From contig NZ_CANLBS010000002.1 of assembly GCF_947488945.1 (NCBI RefSeq), positions 248,001-312,000 of the forward strand: a stretch of 64,000 nucleotides of DNA, in the 5' to 3' direction. Of the stretch, positions 26,739 through 34,911 are shown piece after piece; the first letter of the stretch is position 1, and every line of letters starts with the position of its first letter. The translations under genes and the position numbers were made by a program. A model generated the notes under the pieces. That model did not search any database, had not been told where the DNA came from, and saw only the letters and a program-made list of their open reading frames with translations. Source of the stretch: an uncultured Streptomyces sp. (GTDB lineage: Bacteria; Actinomycetota; Actinomycetes; Streptomycetales; Streptomycetaceae).

Positions 26739-27574
26739 GCCGCTCGGCTTCGTCACGTCTCGGCCGCATCTGGCCCAACGCCACCGCCGTCGTGCTGGTG
26801 ATCGGCTTCGTCTTCCCCGTGTACTGGATGTTCGCCACGGCCTTCAAGCCGACGCCGGACATCGTCGCGGACGACCCGGTGTGGTTCCCCACCAACGTCA
26901 CCTTCGAGCACTTCAGGACGGCCGTCGACGCCGACAACTTCTGGACGATGGTGGGCAACTCGCTCATCGTCACCGTCGTCGCCGTGACGCTCTCGCTGAT
27001 CCTGGCGCTGGCCGGCTCGTTCGCCCTCGCCCGGATGCGCTTCAAGGGCCGCAAGGGCTTCATCGTCGGCTTCATGGTCGCCCAGATGGCGCCCTGGGAA
27101 GTCATGGTGATCGCGATCTACTTCATCGTCCGCGACACCGACATGCTCAACAGCCTGATCCCGCTGACCCTGTTCTACATGGTCATGGTGCTTCCCTTCA
27201 CCCTCCTCACGCTGCGTGGCTTCGTCGCCGCCGTGCCGAAGGAGCTGGAGGAGTCCGCGATGGTGGACGGCTGCACCCGCCCGCAGGCGTTCGTCAAGGT
27301 GATCCTGCCGCTGCTGGCTCCCGGCCTGATGTCCACCTCCCTCTTCGGCTTCATCACCGCCTGGAACGAGTTCCCCCTCGTGCTGGTGCTGAACAAGCAG
27401 GCCGAGAAGCAGACCCTGCCCCTGTGGCTCTCGCAGTTCCAGAGCCAGTTCGGCGACGACTGGGGTGCCACGATGGCGGCGTCCTCGCTCTTCGCCATCC
27501 CCATCCTCGTCCTCTTCGTCTTCCTGCAGCGCAGGGCCGTCAGCGGCCTGACCGACGGCGCAGTGAAGGGATAA
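26735..27574 (+). CDS. dasC: Sugar ABC transporter permease DasC
   Basis: A 279-residue second permease with six helices and the EAA loop ESAMVDGCTRPQAFVKVILPLLAPG at about 171-195. The GTG start overlaps the dasB stop, so stoichiometric expression is expected. The binding protein plus two permeases is the complete CUT1 type without its ATPase. Confidence 0.93.
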   Translation: MSRSASSRLGRIWPNATAVVLVIGFVFPVYWMFATAFKPTPDIVADDPVWFPTNVTFEHFRTAVDADNFWTMVGNSLIVTVVAVTLSLILALAGSFALARMRFKGRKGFIVGFMVAQMAPWEVMVIAIYFIVRDTDMLNSLIPLTLFYMVMVLPFTLLTLRGFVAAVPKELEESAMVDGCTRPQAFVKVILPLLAPGLMSTSLFGFITAWNEFPLVLVLNKQAEKQTLPLWLSQFQSQFGDDWGATMAASSLFAIPILVLFVFLQRRAVSGLTDGAVKG

Positions 27575-27580
27575 CTCGCC

Positions 27581-29104
27581 ATGACCACGCTCGCCTCCCC
27601 CACGGACACCGTCACGCGAGACGCGCTGGCGGTCCTCCAGCCCGGCTTCACCGGCACCAGCGCCCCCGACTGGCTGCTGCGCAGGGTCGGTGAAGGGCTC
27701 ACCGCCGTCGGTCTGTTCGGCCGCAACATCCAGTCGCCCGAGCAGCTCGCCGCACTGACGGCGCAACTGCGCGCCGAGCGGGACGACGTGCTCGTCGCGA
27801 TCGACGAGGAGGGCGGGGACGTCACCCGGCTGGAGGTCCGCAACGGCTCCTCCTTCCCGGGCAACTACGCCCTCGGCTCCGTCGACGACCCCGCCCTCAC
27901 CCGGGCCGTCGCCCACGAGCTCGGCCGCCGCCTCGCTGAGTGCGGCGTCAACCTCAACTGGGCGCCGTCGGCCGACGTCAACTCCAACCCGGGCAACCCC
28001 GTCATCGGGGTCCGCTCGTTCGGCGCGGACCCGGCGCTGGTCGCCCGGCACACCGCCGCGTACATCGAGGGCATCCAGGCCGCCGGCGTCGCCGCCTGCA
28101 CCAAGCACTTCCCCGGCCACGGTGACACCGCCGTCGACTCCCACCAGGCGCTGCCCCGCATCGACGTGGACCTCGACACCCTGCACGCCCGTGAGCTGGT
28201 GCCCTTCAAGGCCGCCATCGCCGCGGGTTCCAAAGCGGTGATGAGCGCGCATATCCTGCTGCCCGCACTCGATCCCGACCGGCCGGCGACGCTCTCCCCG
28301 CAGATCCTCACCGGACTGCTGCGCGGGGAGCTGGGCTACGAGGGCCTCATCGTCACCGACGCGGTGGAGATGCAGGCCATCTCCGCCACGTACGGCATCG
28401 AGCGCGGCTCGGTGCTCGCCGTCGCCGCCGGGGCCGACGCGCTGTGCGTCGGCGGCGGCCTGGAGGACGACGCCACCGTGCGGCGGCTGCGCGACGCGCT
28501 GGTCGCCGCGGTCCGCTCGGGCGAACTGCCCGAGGAGCGGCTCGCCGACGCGGCCGCACGTGTACGGGCCCTCGCGTCCTGGACGCGGGGTGCCGGGGGG
28601 GCGACCCCGGAGCCGGGCGCGGCAGCGCAGGAGGGGACCGCGCCCGGCACCGGTGCGGACGGGGACGTCGGCCTGACCGCCGCCCGCCGTGCCGTCCGGG
28701 TCACCGGCGACGGCGCCCGGCTGGACGGACCCGTCCACGTCGCGGCGTTCACCCCGGTCGCCAACATCGCGGTCGGCGACGAGACCCCGTGGGGCGTCGC
28801 CGCCGAGCTGGCCCGGCTGCTGCCCGGCACCACCAGCGACACCTACGGGCGCGAGGACGCCGACCCGGCGGCCGGTGTGCTCCGGGCGGCGGGGGACCGG
28901 CGCGTGGTGGCCGTCGTGCGCGACGCCCACCGCCACCCGTGGATGGCGGCGGCCGTGCAGGCCCTGCTGACCGCCCGCCCCGACACGGCCGTGGTGGAGA
29001 TGGGCCTGCCCCAGTCCGCGCCGCGCGGCACCCTGTACGTCGAGACCCGCGGCGCCGCCCGGGTCTGCGGCCTGGCCGCGGCGGAGGCCCTCACCGGGCG
29101 CTGA
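27581..29104 (+). CDS. dasD: Intracellular GH3 beta-N-acetylhexosaminidase DasD
   Basis: A 507-residue glycoside hydrolase family 3 enzyme. The NagZ-type signature KHFPGHGDTAVDSH is at about residue 174 (His acting as general acid/base with the Asp), and the nucleophile Asp is in GLIVTDAVEMQAIS (about 265). There is no signal peptide, so it should split imported chitobiose into N-acetylglucosamine inside the cell. A second C-terminal domain (about 360-505) is joined by an Ala/Gly-rich linker. It starts 6 bp after dasC. Confidence 0.93.
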   Translation: MTTLASPTDTVTRDALAVLQPGFTGTSAPDWLLRRVGEGLTAVGLFGRNIQSPEQLAALTAQLRAERDDVLVAIDEEGGDVTRLEVRNGSSFPGNYALGSVDDPALTRAVAHELGRRLAECGVNLNWAPSADVNSNPGNPVIGVRSFGADPALVARHTAAYIEGIQAAGVAACTKHFPGHGDTAVDSHQALPRIDVDLDTLHARELVPFKAAIAAGSKAVMSAHILLPALDPDRPATLSPQILTGLLRGELGYEGLIVTDAVEMQAISATYGIERGSVLAVAAGADALCVGGGLEDDATVRRLRDALVAAVRSGELPEERLADAAARVRALASWTRGAGGATPEPGAAAQEGTAPGTGADGDVGLTAARRAVRVTGDGARLDGPVHVAAFTPVANIAVGDETPWGVAAELARLLPGTTSDTYGREDADPAAGVLRAAGDRRVVAVVRDAHRHPWMAAAVQALLTARPDTAVVEMGLPQSAPRGTLYVETRGAARVCGLAAAEALTGR

Positions 29105-29138
29105 ACCCGAGGCGGGGCACCGCCCGCGCCCCCGTGCC

Positions 29139-29244
29139 CGCCCCGCGGCAGTGGATCGCTCCTGCCGCGGGGCGCACCCATGCGCGGCGGCCGGGGGAGG
29201 GCGCGCGGAAGGGGAGGGACCGGATCACCGGTCCCTCCCCTTCC
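29139..29244. terminator. Double hairpin between convergent dasD and nagB
   Basis: Hairpin 1: arms 29139-29151 and 29162-29174 (CGCCCCGCGGCAG and complement). Hairpin 2: arms 29207-29223 (GGAAGGGGAGGGACCGG) and 29228-29244 (exact complement) with loop ATCA. Together they should end both converging transcripts. Confidence 0.85.
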
Positions 29245-29276
29245 GTCGTGTCACCGTCGCCGGATTACCGCATGGC

Positions 29277-30062
29277 TCAGATCCCCTGCCAGTCCGGCTT
29301 CTCGTGGTACGCGTGACGGAAGTAGTCGGTCAGCTTCAGCTTGGAGGCCGCCGCCTCGTCCACCACGATCGTGGCGTGCGGGTGGAGCTGGAGGGCGGAG
29401 GCCGGGACGACCGCGGCGACCGGGCCCTCCACCGTCATCGCGACCGCGTCGGCCTTGCCCTCGCCGGTGGCCAGCAGCACCGCGTGGCGCGACTCCAGGA
29501 TGGTGCCGATGCCCTGGGTGATGACGTGGTGCGGCACCTGGTCGATGTCGTCGTCGAAGAACCGGGCGTTGTCGACGCGGGTCTGCTCGGTGAGCGTCTT
29601 GATCCGGGTACGCGAGGCGAGCGAGGAGCACGGCTCGTTGAAGCCGATGTGCCCGTCCGTGCCGATCCCCAGCAGCTGGAAGTCGACCCCGCCGGCCTCG
29701 GCCAGCGCCTTGTCGTACGCCTCGCAGGCCGCCTGCACGTCCGCCGCGCCGCCGTCCGGGCCCATGAAGGACGCCTCGGTGAGACCGAGCGGCTCGACGA
29801 CCTCGCGGAGCACCACCGAACGGTAGGACTCGGGATGTCCGGCCGGGAGGCCCACGTATTCGTCGAGCTGGCAGACCCGTGCACGCGTGACGTCCACGGC
29901 TCCGGTCCGGACCTTCTCGGTCAGCGCCCGGTAGACGGGCAGCGGGGTCGAGCCGGTGGCCACGCCCAGCAGGGCGTCGGGCTTGCGGGACAGCAGGGCC
30001 GCGATGGCTCCGGCGATCAGCTCGCCGCCCGCCGCGGCGTCCGGAACGATGACAACTTCCAC
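29277..30062 (-). CDS. nagB: Glucosamine-6-phosphate deaminase
   Basis: A 261-residue enzyme that turns glucosamine-6-phosphate into fructose-6-phosphate and ammonia, the last step feeding chitin-derived sugar into glycolysis. Conserved stretches are LGVATGSTPLPVYRAL (about 33-48), LDEYVGLPAGHPESYR (catalytic Asp, about 67), LGIGTDGHIGFNEP (about 131-144) and a C-terminal HPHATIVVDEAAASKL. The GTG 30062 start gives the family length. It has its own dre site directly upstream. Confidence 0.95.
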   Translation of the reverse strand: MEVVIVPDAAAGGELIAGAIAALLSRKPDALLGVATGSTPLPVYRALTEKVRTGAVDVTRARVCQLDEYVGLPAGHPESYRSVVLREVVEPLGLTEASFMGPDGGAADVQAACEAYDKALAEAGGVDFQLLGIGTDGHIGFNEPCSSLASRTRIKTLTEQTRVDNARFFDDDIDQVPHHVITQGIGTILESRHAVLLATGEGKADAVAMTVEGPVAAVVPASALQLHPHATIVVDEAAASKLKLTDYFRHAYHEKPDWQGI

Positions 30063-30093
30063 GCTGTGCCTGCCGATCTGAAGAGTCCGGAAA

Positions 30094-30109
30094 GGTGGTA
30101 TAGACCAAT
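30094..30109 (-). promoter_or_regulatory. DasR operator (dre) before nagB
   Basis: TGGTATAGACCA at 30096-30107 matches the dre core with one change (A for C), 34 bp before the nagB start codon, a position expected to block transcription or early elongation. Confidence 0.88.
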
Positions 30110-30120
30110 CTGATCTTAAT

Positions 30121-30817
30121 TTAGCAGAATCCCGGGGGAGCGGAACGGCTCCGGGGGTGCCGTCCGGGAAGGGGTCCGGCCGCAGGCCGTCGGTGTGCCG
30201 GCGGGGGCCCTCGGCCCCACGGTCGACGTGCCTCAATTGTCGGACGATGTGAGCGTTGCGCGACCTCGTGAGGGGCGCCGGCCCGTCCGTCACCCGATCG
30301 GCCGAACAGGGCGGGCGTGCGGGCCGTCCCGGCCGCACCGTGTCGGCCGGGCGGCCCGCCCCTTTTCGCCTGCCGTGCCGCTCTCGTGGAGAGTCGCGGG
30401 AGAGCCGTCGGGGAACCCCCGGAGAGCCGCGGGAGGGCTGTCGGCGAGCTTCCCGGAGAGCAGTGGGGAAGGGTCGACCGGGCCGGGAACGAAGGCGCGG
30501 GCGCCCCTGCTGTGCCGCACCGTGCCACCGGGGCCGGAACGACGGTGTTTGCTGTTCGGGACGGCCCGCGAGGCGGCCGGGCGGGCCCGGGAACCCTGGC
30601 GCTCCGGGTCCCGACGTACCCGAGGGCCGTGGCGTACCGGGTCCGGACGTACCCGCGGGCCGCGGCGCCGGGACGGGACCCTCGGCCCGTCCGGCACCGC
30701 AGCCCGGAGCTGCCGGGCCGGAGGCGTGCGGTGCCACCGGCCACGGAGGCGCCGGCGCAGTCAGGGCAGAGAGCGCGACGCCTCGGTCCGTCCTCCTGTG
30801 CGGGGAGGACGGAGGTT
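30121..30817. other. Long region without a supportable gene
   Basis: About 700 bp between nagB and the histidine kinase. Open frames exist on both strands but their products are Arg/Pro/Gly/Ala-rich with no domain, no ribosome site and no typical codon pattern. Imperfect tandem units are visible: GAGAGCCGCGGGAG / GAGAGCCGTCGGGG near 30395-30470, and GTCCCGACGTACCCGAGGGC / GTCCGGACGTACCCGCGGGC near 30608-30665. I see no RNA gene. Confidence 0.5.
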
Positions 30818-30831
30818 CTTGACCTGTACAT

Positions 30832-30847
30832 TGTGGACTAGACCATT
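30832..30847 (+). promoter_or_regulatory. Third dre-like site, upstream of the histidine kinase
   Basis: TGGACTAGACCA at 30834-30845 differs from the dre core by one base. TTGACC at 30819-30824 precedes it, so the site lies where a -10 region would be. The nearest plus-strand gene is the PdtaS-like kinase 120 bp downstream. Confidence 0.7.
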
Positions 30848-30966
30848 TGTCCGTGTCCATGTGCGCGCAGCAGTGATTTCCGGCCATCCTCACCCGCGCA
30901 CCCGTCCACGGACGTCCCGGACGATCGGTTCGAAAGCTCCCGCCGTCCACGGGTACGCTCGCACCC

Positions 30967-32442
30967 GTGCCCTCCATGAACGACCTCGTCCGCCAGCACA
31001 CAGCCCTGAGCGAATCCGACCTCGAATGGCTCCATCTGCTGGTCTCGGAGTGGCAACTGCTCTCCGACCTCTCCTTCGCCGACCTCGTCCTGTGGGTTCC
31101 GACCCGCGACGGGACCCGGTACGTCTCCGTCGCCCAGATGCGGCCCAACACCGGTCCCACCTCCTACCAGGACGACATGGTCGGCCACCTCGTGCCGCGC
31201 GGCCGGCGCCCCCTGCTGGACGTGGCGCTCGACGAGGGCCGGATCGTCCGGGAGGGCGACCCCGAGTGGCGTGAGGAGGTGCCCGTCCGCGTCGAGTCCA
31301 TCCCGGTCCGCCGCGAGGGCCGGGTGCTCGGCGTCATCGCCCGCAACACCAACCTGCTCACCGTCCGGACCCCGTCCCGGCTGGAACTCACCTATCTCCA
31401 GTCCGCGTCCGACCTCGCCCAGATGATCGCCGCCGGATCGTTCCCGTTCCCCGGCCAGCAGGTCGACATGGACGCCTCCCCGCGCGTCGGAGACGGCCTG
31501 ATCCGGCTCGACGCCGACGGGATCGTGCAGTACGCCAGCCCCAACGGCCTGTCCGCGTACCACCGCCTCGGCCTGGCCTCCGACCTCGTGGGCCACCACC
31601 TCGGCACCACCACCGCGGAACTCGCGCCCTCCCGGGGCCCGGTGGACGAGGCGCTCGCCAAGGTGGCCAGCGGCTACGCCCCCCGCGAGTTCGAGGTCGA
31701 GGGCGACACCGGGGTCATCCAGCTCCGCGCCATCCCCCTCAAGCCCAAGGGGGTGCGCATCGGTTCGCTGGTGCTGCTCCGCGACGTCACGGAACTACGC
31801 CGCCGCGAGCGCGAGTTGATCACCAAGGACGCGACCATCCGGGAGATCCACCACCGGGTGAAGAACAACCTCCAGACGGTGGCGGCCCTGTTGAGACTCC
31901 AGTCCCGCCGGATGGACTCGGAGACGGGCCGCGAGGCGCTCAACGAGGCGGTGCGGCGCGTCGGTTCGATCGCCATCGTCCATGAGACGCTGTCCCAGAA
32001 TCTGGACGAGCGGGTGGAGTTCGACGAGATCGCCGACCGGGTCATCGCGATGGTCGCCGAGATCTCGCCGGGCAAGGTCACCTGCCGCCGCACCGGCCGG
32101 TTCGGCATCCTGGACGCCGAAGTGGCCACCCCGCTCTCGATGGTGCTCACAGAAGTCCTGCAGAACGCCCTGGAGCACGCCTTCTCGGTCGCCGAACACG
32201 GCACGGTGGAGGTTTCGGCGGTGCGTGGCGGCTCCCCTACCGAGGGGCGGCTGCTGATCACCGTTCAGGACGACGGCCGCGGTCTGCCCGAGGGGTTCGA
32301 CCCCCGCAAGGCCGGCAATCTCGGCCTCCAGATCGTCCGCACCCTCGTCGAGGGCGAACTGGGCGGCACCTTCGACATGGTCCCCGGGCCCGAGCGCGGC
32401 ACCCATGTGGTGCTCGACCTGCCGGTCCGGGCCGAGAAATGA
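30967..32442 (+). CDS. pdtaS: PdtaS-like sensor histidine kinase (HisKA_2)
   Basis: A 491-residue soluble kinase: an N-terminal GAF-like domain (about 15-145), a PAS domain (about 170-280), then the HisKA_2 dimerisation helix with the phospho-acceptor His in IREIHHRVKNNLQTVAALL (about 294) and a HATPase domain with N box EVLQNALEHAF, G1 DDGRGLPEG and G2 GNLGLQIV. The HHRVKNNL wording and order of domains match mycobacterial PdtaS, whose partner PdtaR is an ANTAR antiterminator; no such partner is encoded here. The start may be GTG 30967 or ATG 30976; neither has a clear ribosome site. A dre-like operator lies upstream. Confidence 0.9.
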   Translation: MPSMNDLVRQHTALSESDLEWLHLLVSEWQLLSDLSFADLVLWVPTRDGTRYVSVAQMRPNTGPTSYQDDMVGHLVPRGRRPLLDVALDEGRIVREGDPEWREEVPVRVESIPVRREGRVLGVIARNTNLLTVRTPSRLELTYLQSASDLAQMIAAGSFPFPGQQVDMDASPRVGDGLIRLDADGIVQYASPNGLSAYHRLGLASDLVGHHLGTTTAELAPSRGPVDEALAKVASGYAPREFEVEGDTGVIQLRAIPLKPKGVRIGSLVLLRDVTELRRRERELITKDATIREIHHRVKNNLQTVAALLRLQSRRMDSETGREALNEAVRRVGSIAIVHETLSQNLDERVEFDEIADRVIAMVAEISPGKVTCRRTGRFGILDAEVATPLSMVLTEVLQNALEHAFSVAEHGTVEVSAVRGGSPTEGRLLITVQDDGRGLPEGFDPRKAGNLGLQIVRTLVEGELGGTFDMVPGPERGTHVVLDLPVRAEK

Positions 32443-32445
32443 CGA

Positions 32446-32485
32446 CGCTCCGGTGGCCGGCTCCGAAGAGCCGGCCACCGGAGCG
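32446..32485. terminator. Perfect 18-bp hairpin with CGAA loop
   Basis: Arms 32446-32463 (CGCTCCGGTGGCCGGCTC) and 32468-32485 (exact complement), loop CGAA, starting 3 bp after the kinase stop. Confidence 0.9.
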
Positions 32486-32498
32486 TGACACGGGGCAC

Positions 32499-32573
32499 GG
32501 GAAGGGCCCGGACCGTCCAGACGAACGCTGTTGGTGACCAACAGCATCCGCGGTGACGGTCCGGGCCCTTCCC
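32499..32573. repeat. Nested inverted repeat between kinase and wblE
   Basis: Outer arms 32499-32517 (GGGAAGGGCCCGGACCGTC) and 32555-32573 are exact 19-bp complements. The 37-base loop holds an inner dyad, GCTGTTGGT..ACCAACAGC, at 32527-32545. It may be a second terminator serving wblE from the other side, but the nested form is unusual. Confidence 0.85.
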
Positions 32574-32687
32574 GGTGCTCACGTTGCGATGCGCTTCGGT
32601 GGTACTGCGCGCTGCGACTCGAAGGCGGGGCCGTGCGTACACTCCGTACGCGCCGCCGGGCTGAGGCTCTTGTCGCGGGGGCGTCGG

Positions 32688-32945
32688 TCAGGCGCTGGCG
32701 TTACGCGCCCGGTTGCGAGCGGCGCGGCGCTTCATGGCGCGGCGCTCGTCCTCGCTGAGGCCACCCCAGACGCCGGAGTCCTGGCCGGACTCGAGCGCCC
32801 ACTGCAGGCACTGCTCCATGACGGGGCAGCGACGGCAGACGGCCTTGGCTTCCTCGATCTGCAGCAGCGCAGGACCGGTGTTGCCGATGGGGAAGAACAG
32901 CTCGGGGTCTTCCTCACGACAAACGGCGTTGTGACGCCAGTCCAT
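32688..32945 (-). CDS. wblE: WhiB-family iron-sulfur regulator WblE (WhiB1 type)
   Basis: An 85-residue redox/NO-sensitive [4Fe-4S] protein that binds the principal sigma factor. The cluster ligands are Cys9, Cys37, Cys40 and Cys46 (C-x27-C-x2-C-x5-C), followed by the family turn GVWGGLSEDERRAMKR at about 58-73 and a basic C-terminus. The wording MDWRHNAVCREEDPELFFP is that of the essential WhiB1/WblE subgroup. GGAGAGGTAG precedes ATG 32945. A CRP-type palindrome lies 44 bp upstream, similar in principle to mycobacterial whiB1. Confidence 0.95.
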   Translation of the reverse strand: MDWRHNAVCREEDPELFFPIGNTGPALLQIEEAKAVCRRCPVMEQCLQWALESGQDSGVWGGLSEDERRAMKRRAARNRARNASA

Positions 32946-32988
32946 GGCTGCTACCTCTCCTTGGTATTACGAATCTGTTGCTTGTGAA

Positions 32989-33004
32989 TGTGAACGCTTT
33001 CACG
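32989..33004. promoter_or_regulatory. CRP-type palindrome upstream of wblE
   Basis: TGTGA-ACGCTT-TCACG fits the CRP/Cmr pattern TGTGA-N6-TCACA with one change; the core GTGAACGCTTTCAC is a near-perfect dyad. It lies 44-59 bp before the wblE start codon. Confidence 0.7.
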
Positions 33005-33263
33005 AATCCCCCGACAAGTGAAGGGCCGACCCCCAGGCGAACTGGGTGTGGTCTTCGAGGTGAGGAGGGGTTCTGGCTCTCAGGGAGGCCGATGAAGCGG
33101 GCCGTCCCGAGCGCCATGTAGAGATTCCCAAACCTCGGCAGCGGATACAACCCCTTCTGGAAAGTTTTTTTTGAATCCTCGGTGTCGACTAGGTCACAGC
33201 CGTACTTCTATGGGGTGGGAGCCAGTCCAAACGTTCGAGTTAAAGGACTTTGGTCCCTTCCAC
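33005..33263 (-). other. wblE leader and promoter region
   Basis: About 260 bp with lower GC than its surroundings, including A8 on the minus strand near 33165-33172 and TTGTAT/GGGAATCTCTACATG stretches typical of promoters. A 78-codon minus-strand frame (to 33150) overlaps wblE but shows no family or ribosome site and is not called. The start of the wblE transcript is probably here. Confidence 0.5.
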
Positions 33264-34232
33264 TCACACAATCACACGCAGTGCACGGCGTACGCCTGTG
33301 AACGTCACGCTCGTACGCAGTCCCAGGTGGTCTCCGTCCATCTGGAACGGCAGCGGGACCTTTGAATGCAAGGTGAAGTCCGTGAGGTCATGCCGTGAAA
33401 CCGCGTGCTTGCCCGAGGGCCCCTTTTCCGGGCTCGACGTGAGGAGCTGCGTGCCGTACCGGGCCACCGCGGCGGTCGACAGGCGCTTCAGGCCCAGCAC
33501 GTCCAGCGCGGTGTCGAAGGAGGCGCGGGGCGAGGCGTATATCGGGCGATTGCCCAGGTAGGTCCAGGGGGCGGTGTTGCAGACTATGGACAGCGCCAGG
33601 TCCGTCACCGGGTCCTGCCCCGGCACCTCCAGCGTGATCGTCCCCTGCCGCCGGCGCGGCTCGTCCAGGAACTGCCGCAGGACCTGCCGGACGTAGAGCG
33701 CGTGCGTCGAACGCTTGCCGCCCTCGCGCTTCTGTTCGACCCGCCCGATCACCCCCGCGTCGAAGCCCAGCCCCGCGCAGAAGGTGAACCAGCGGTCCGG
33801 CGCGGCTTCGTCCCGCGTACCGGGCGTGCCCGCCGCCAGCCCCAGCCCGACCGTGCGCTCCCGCCGGTGCTCCAGCGCGTCCAGGATCGCCCCGGTCGCC
33901 TCCACGGCGTCGTTGGGCAGCCCCAGCGCCCGCGCGAACACATTGGTGGAACCGCCCGGCACCACGGCGAGGCTCGGCAGCCGGTCCGGGTCCGGGCCCC
34001 CGTGCAGCAGCCCGTTCACCACCTCGTTGACCGTGCCGTCACCGCCCAGGGCGACCACCAGGTCGATGTCGTCCGAGTCCGCCGCCCGACGGCCGAGATC
34101 CCGCGCGTGACCCCGGTACTCCGTGGTCACCGCGTCGATCTTCATCTCGCTGGCCAGCGCGTGGATCAGCACGTCACGCGTCCGCGCACTGGTGGTGGTG
34201 GCGGCTGGATTGACCACGAGGAGAGCGCGCAT
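33264..34232 (-). CDS. Diacylglycerol kinase family lipid kinase
   Basis: A 322-residue protein of the DAGK/LCB5 (YegS-like) family. The nucleotide-binding signature LVVALGGDGTVNEVVNGL is at about 57-75 and the GGSTNVFARALGLP segment at about 92-105; the C-terminal half is the beta-sandwich with HSKVPLPFQMDGDHLG (about 290-305). It would phosphorylate a lipid alcohol such as diacylglycerol at the membrane. The N-terminus MRALLVVNPAATTTSART is typical for the family, supporting ATG 34232 with GAGGAGAG upstream. Confidence 0.9.
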   Translation of the reverse strand: MRALLVVNPAATTTSARTRDVLIHALASEMKIDAVTTEYRGHARDLGRRAADSDDIDLVVALGGDGTVNEVVNGLLHGGPDPDRLPSLAVVPGGSTNVFARALGLPNDAVEATGAILDALEHRRERTVGLGLAAGTPGTRDEAAPDRWFTFCAGLGFDAGVIGRVEQKREGGKRSTHALYVRQVLRQFLDEPRRRQGTITLEVPGQDPVTDLALSIVCNTAPWTYLGNRPIYASPRASFDTALDVLGLKRLSTAAVARYGTQLLTSSPEKGPSGKHAVSRHDLTDFTLHSKVPLPFQMDGDHLGLRTSVTFTGVRRALRVIV

Positions 34233-34372
34233 GTCCGCCAGCCTACCTACTGGGTGTTATCGGACCGAAGTCCCCGACTCCCCGCGCACCGGCGGTCACG
34301 GGCCGCGTCCGGAGCGGCCGGCCCGGACCCCCGGCTTCGCGTTCCGCGGTCCGGGGTGCCAACCTGGCGTGC

Positions 34373-34831
34373 GTGAGCAATCAGGAGAACACGCCCGCGG
34401 CGTCGCCCGCCCCGGAGAAGCCCGCCCGGATCGGGATCCTCGCCGCACTCACCGCCCTCGAAGGGGCGGCTCTCGCCGTCGGCGGGATCTACATGCTGGT
34501 CATGGGACTGCTCGGACGCCCCGAGAGCCCCGAGCAGGCGGAGACGGGCGGCCTGACGATCATCGCCCTCGGACTCATCCCGCTCCTCGCGGCGCGCGGC
34601 CTGCTGCTGCGCCGCAGCTGGAGCCGCGGCCCCACGCTCGTCACCCAGATCATGGCGCTGCCGGTCGCCTGGACGCTGCTCCGCGCCCAGGGCGCGCTGA
34701 TCCCCGCCGGGATCGTCCTGGCCGCCGTCGCCGTCACCGCGCTGGTGCTGGTCCTCAGCCCGGCCACCACCCGCGAGCTCGGCATCCGCGGCCCCCGGCC
34801 GGCCCCCACCGCCGACGCCCCCGAGGCCTGA
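34373..34831 (+). CDS. Four-helix membrane protein of unknown function
   Basis: A 152-residue integral membrane protein with four hydrophobic segments (about 20-46, 62-78, 90-106, 110-130) and short Pro/Ala-rich ends. The pattern is that of small Streptomyces integral membrane proteins; no named family is recognised. GTG 34373 is the start, 140 bp from the divergent lipid kinase. It converges on sigH. Confidence 0.75.
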   Translation: MSNQENTPAASPAPEKPARIGILAALTALEGAALAVGGIYMLVMGLLGRPESPEQAETGGLTIIALGLIPLLAARGLLLRRSWSRGPTLVTQIMALPVAWTLLRAQGALIPAGIVLAAVAVTALVLVLSPATTRELGIRGPRPAPTADAPEA

Positions 34832-34911
34832 ACCCCGCAGCCCGGCTCGCCGTGAGCCGGATCCTCCGGAGCCGGGCGGGGGCCCGGCACCCCGGAGGCA
34901 TACGGGTCCCG

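Noticed and set aside
30195..31274. Long open frames on both strands between nagB and the histidine kinase
   Set aside because: Products are Arg/Pro/Gly/Ala-rich with no domain, no ribosome site and no consistent codon bias; typical of chance open frames at high GC.
32914..33150. 78-codon minus-strand frame overlapping the wblE start
   Set aside because: No ribosome site or family, and it covers the expected wblE leader and CRP-type site.
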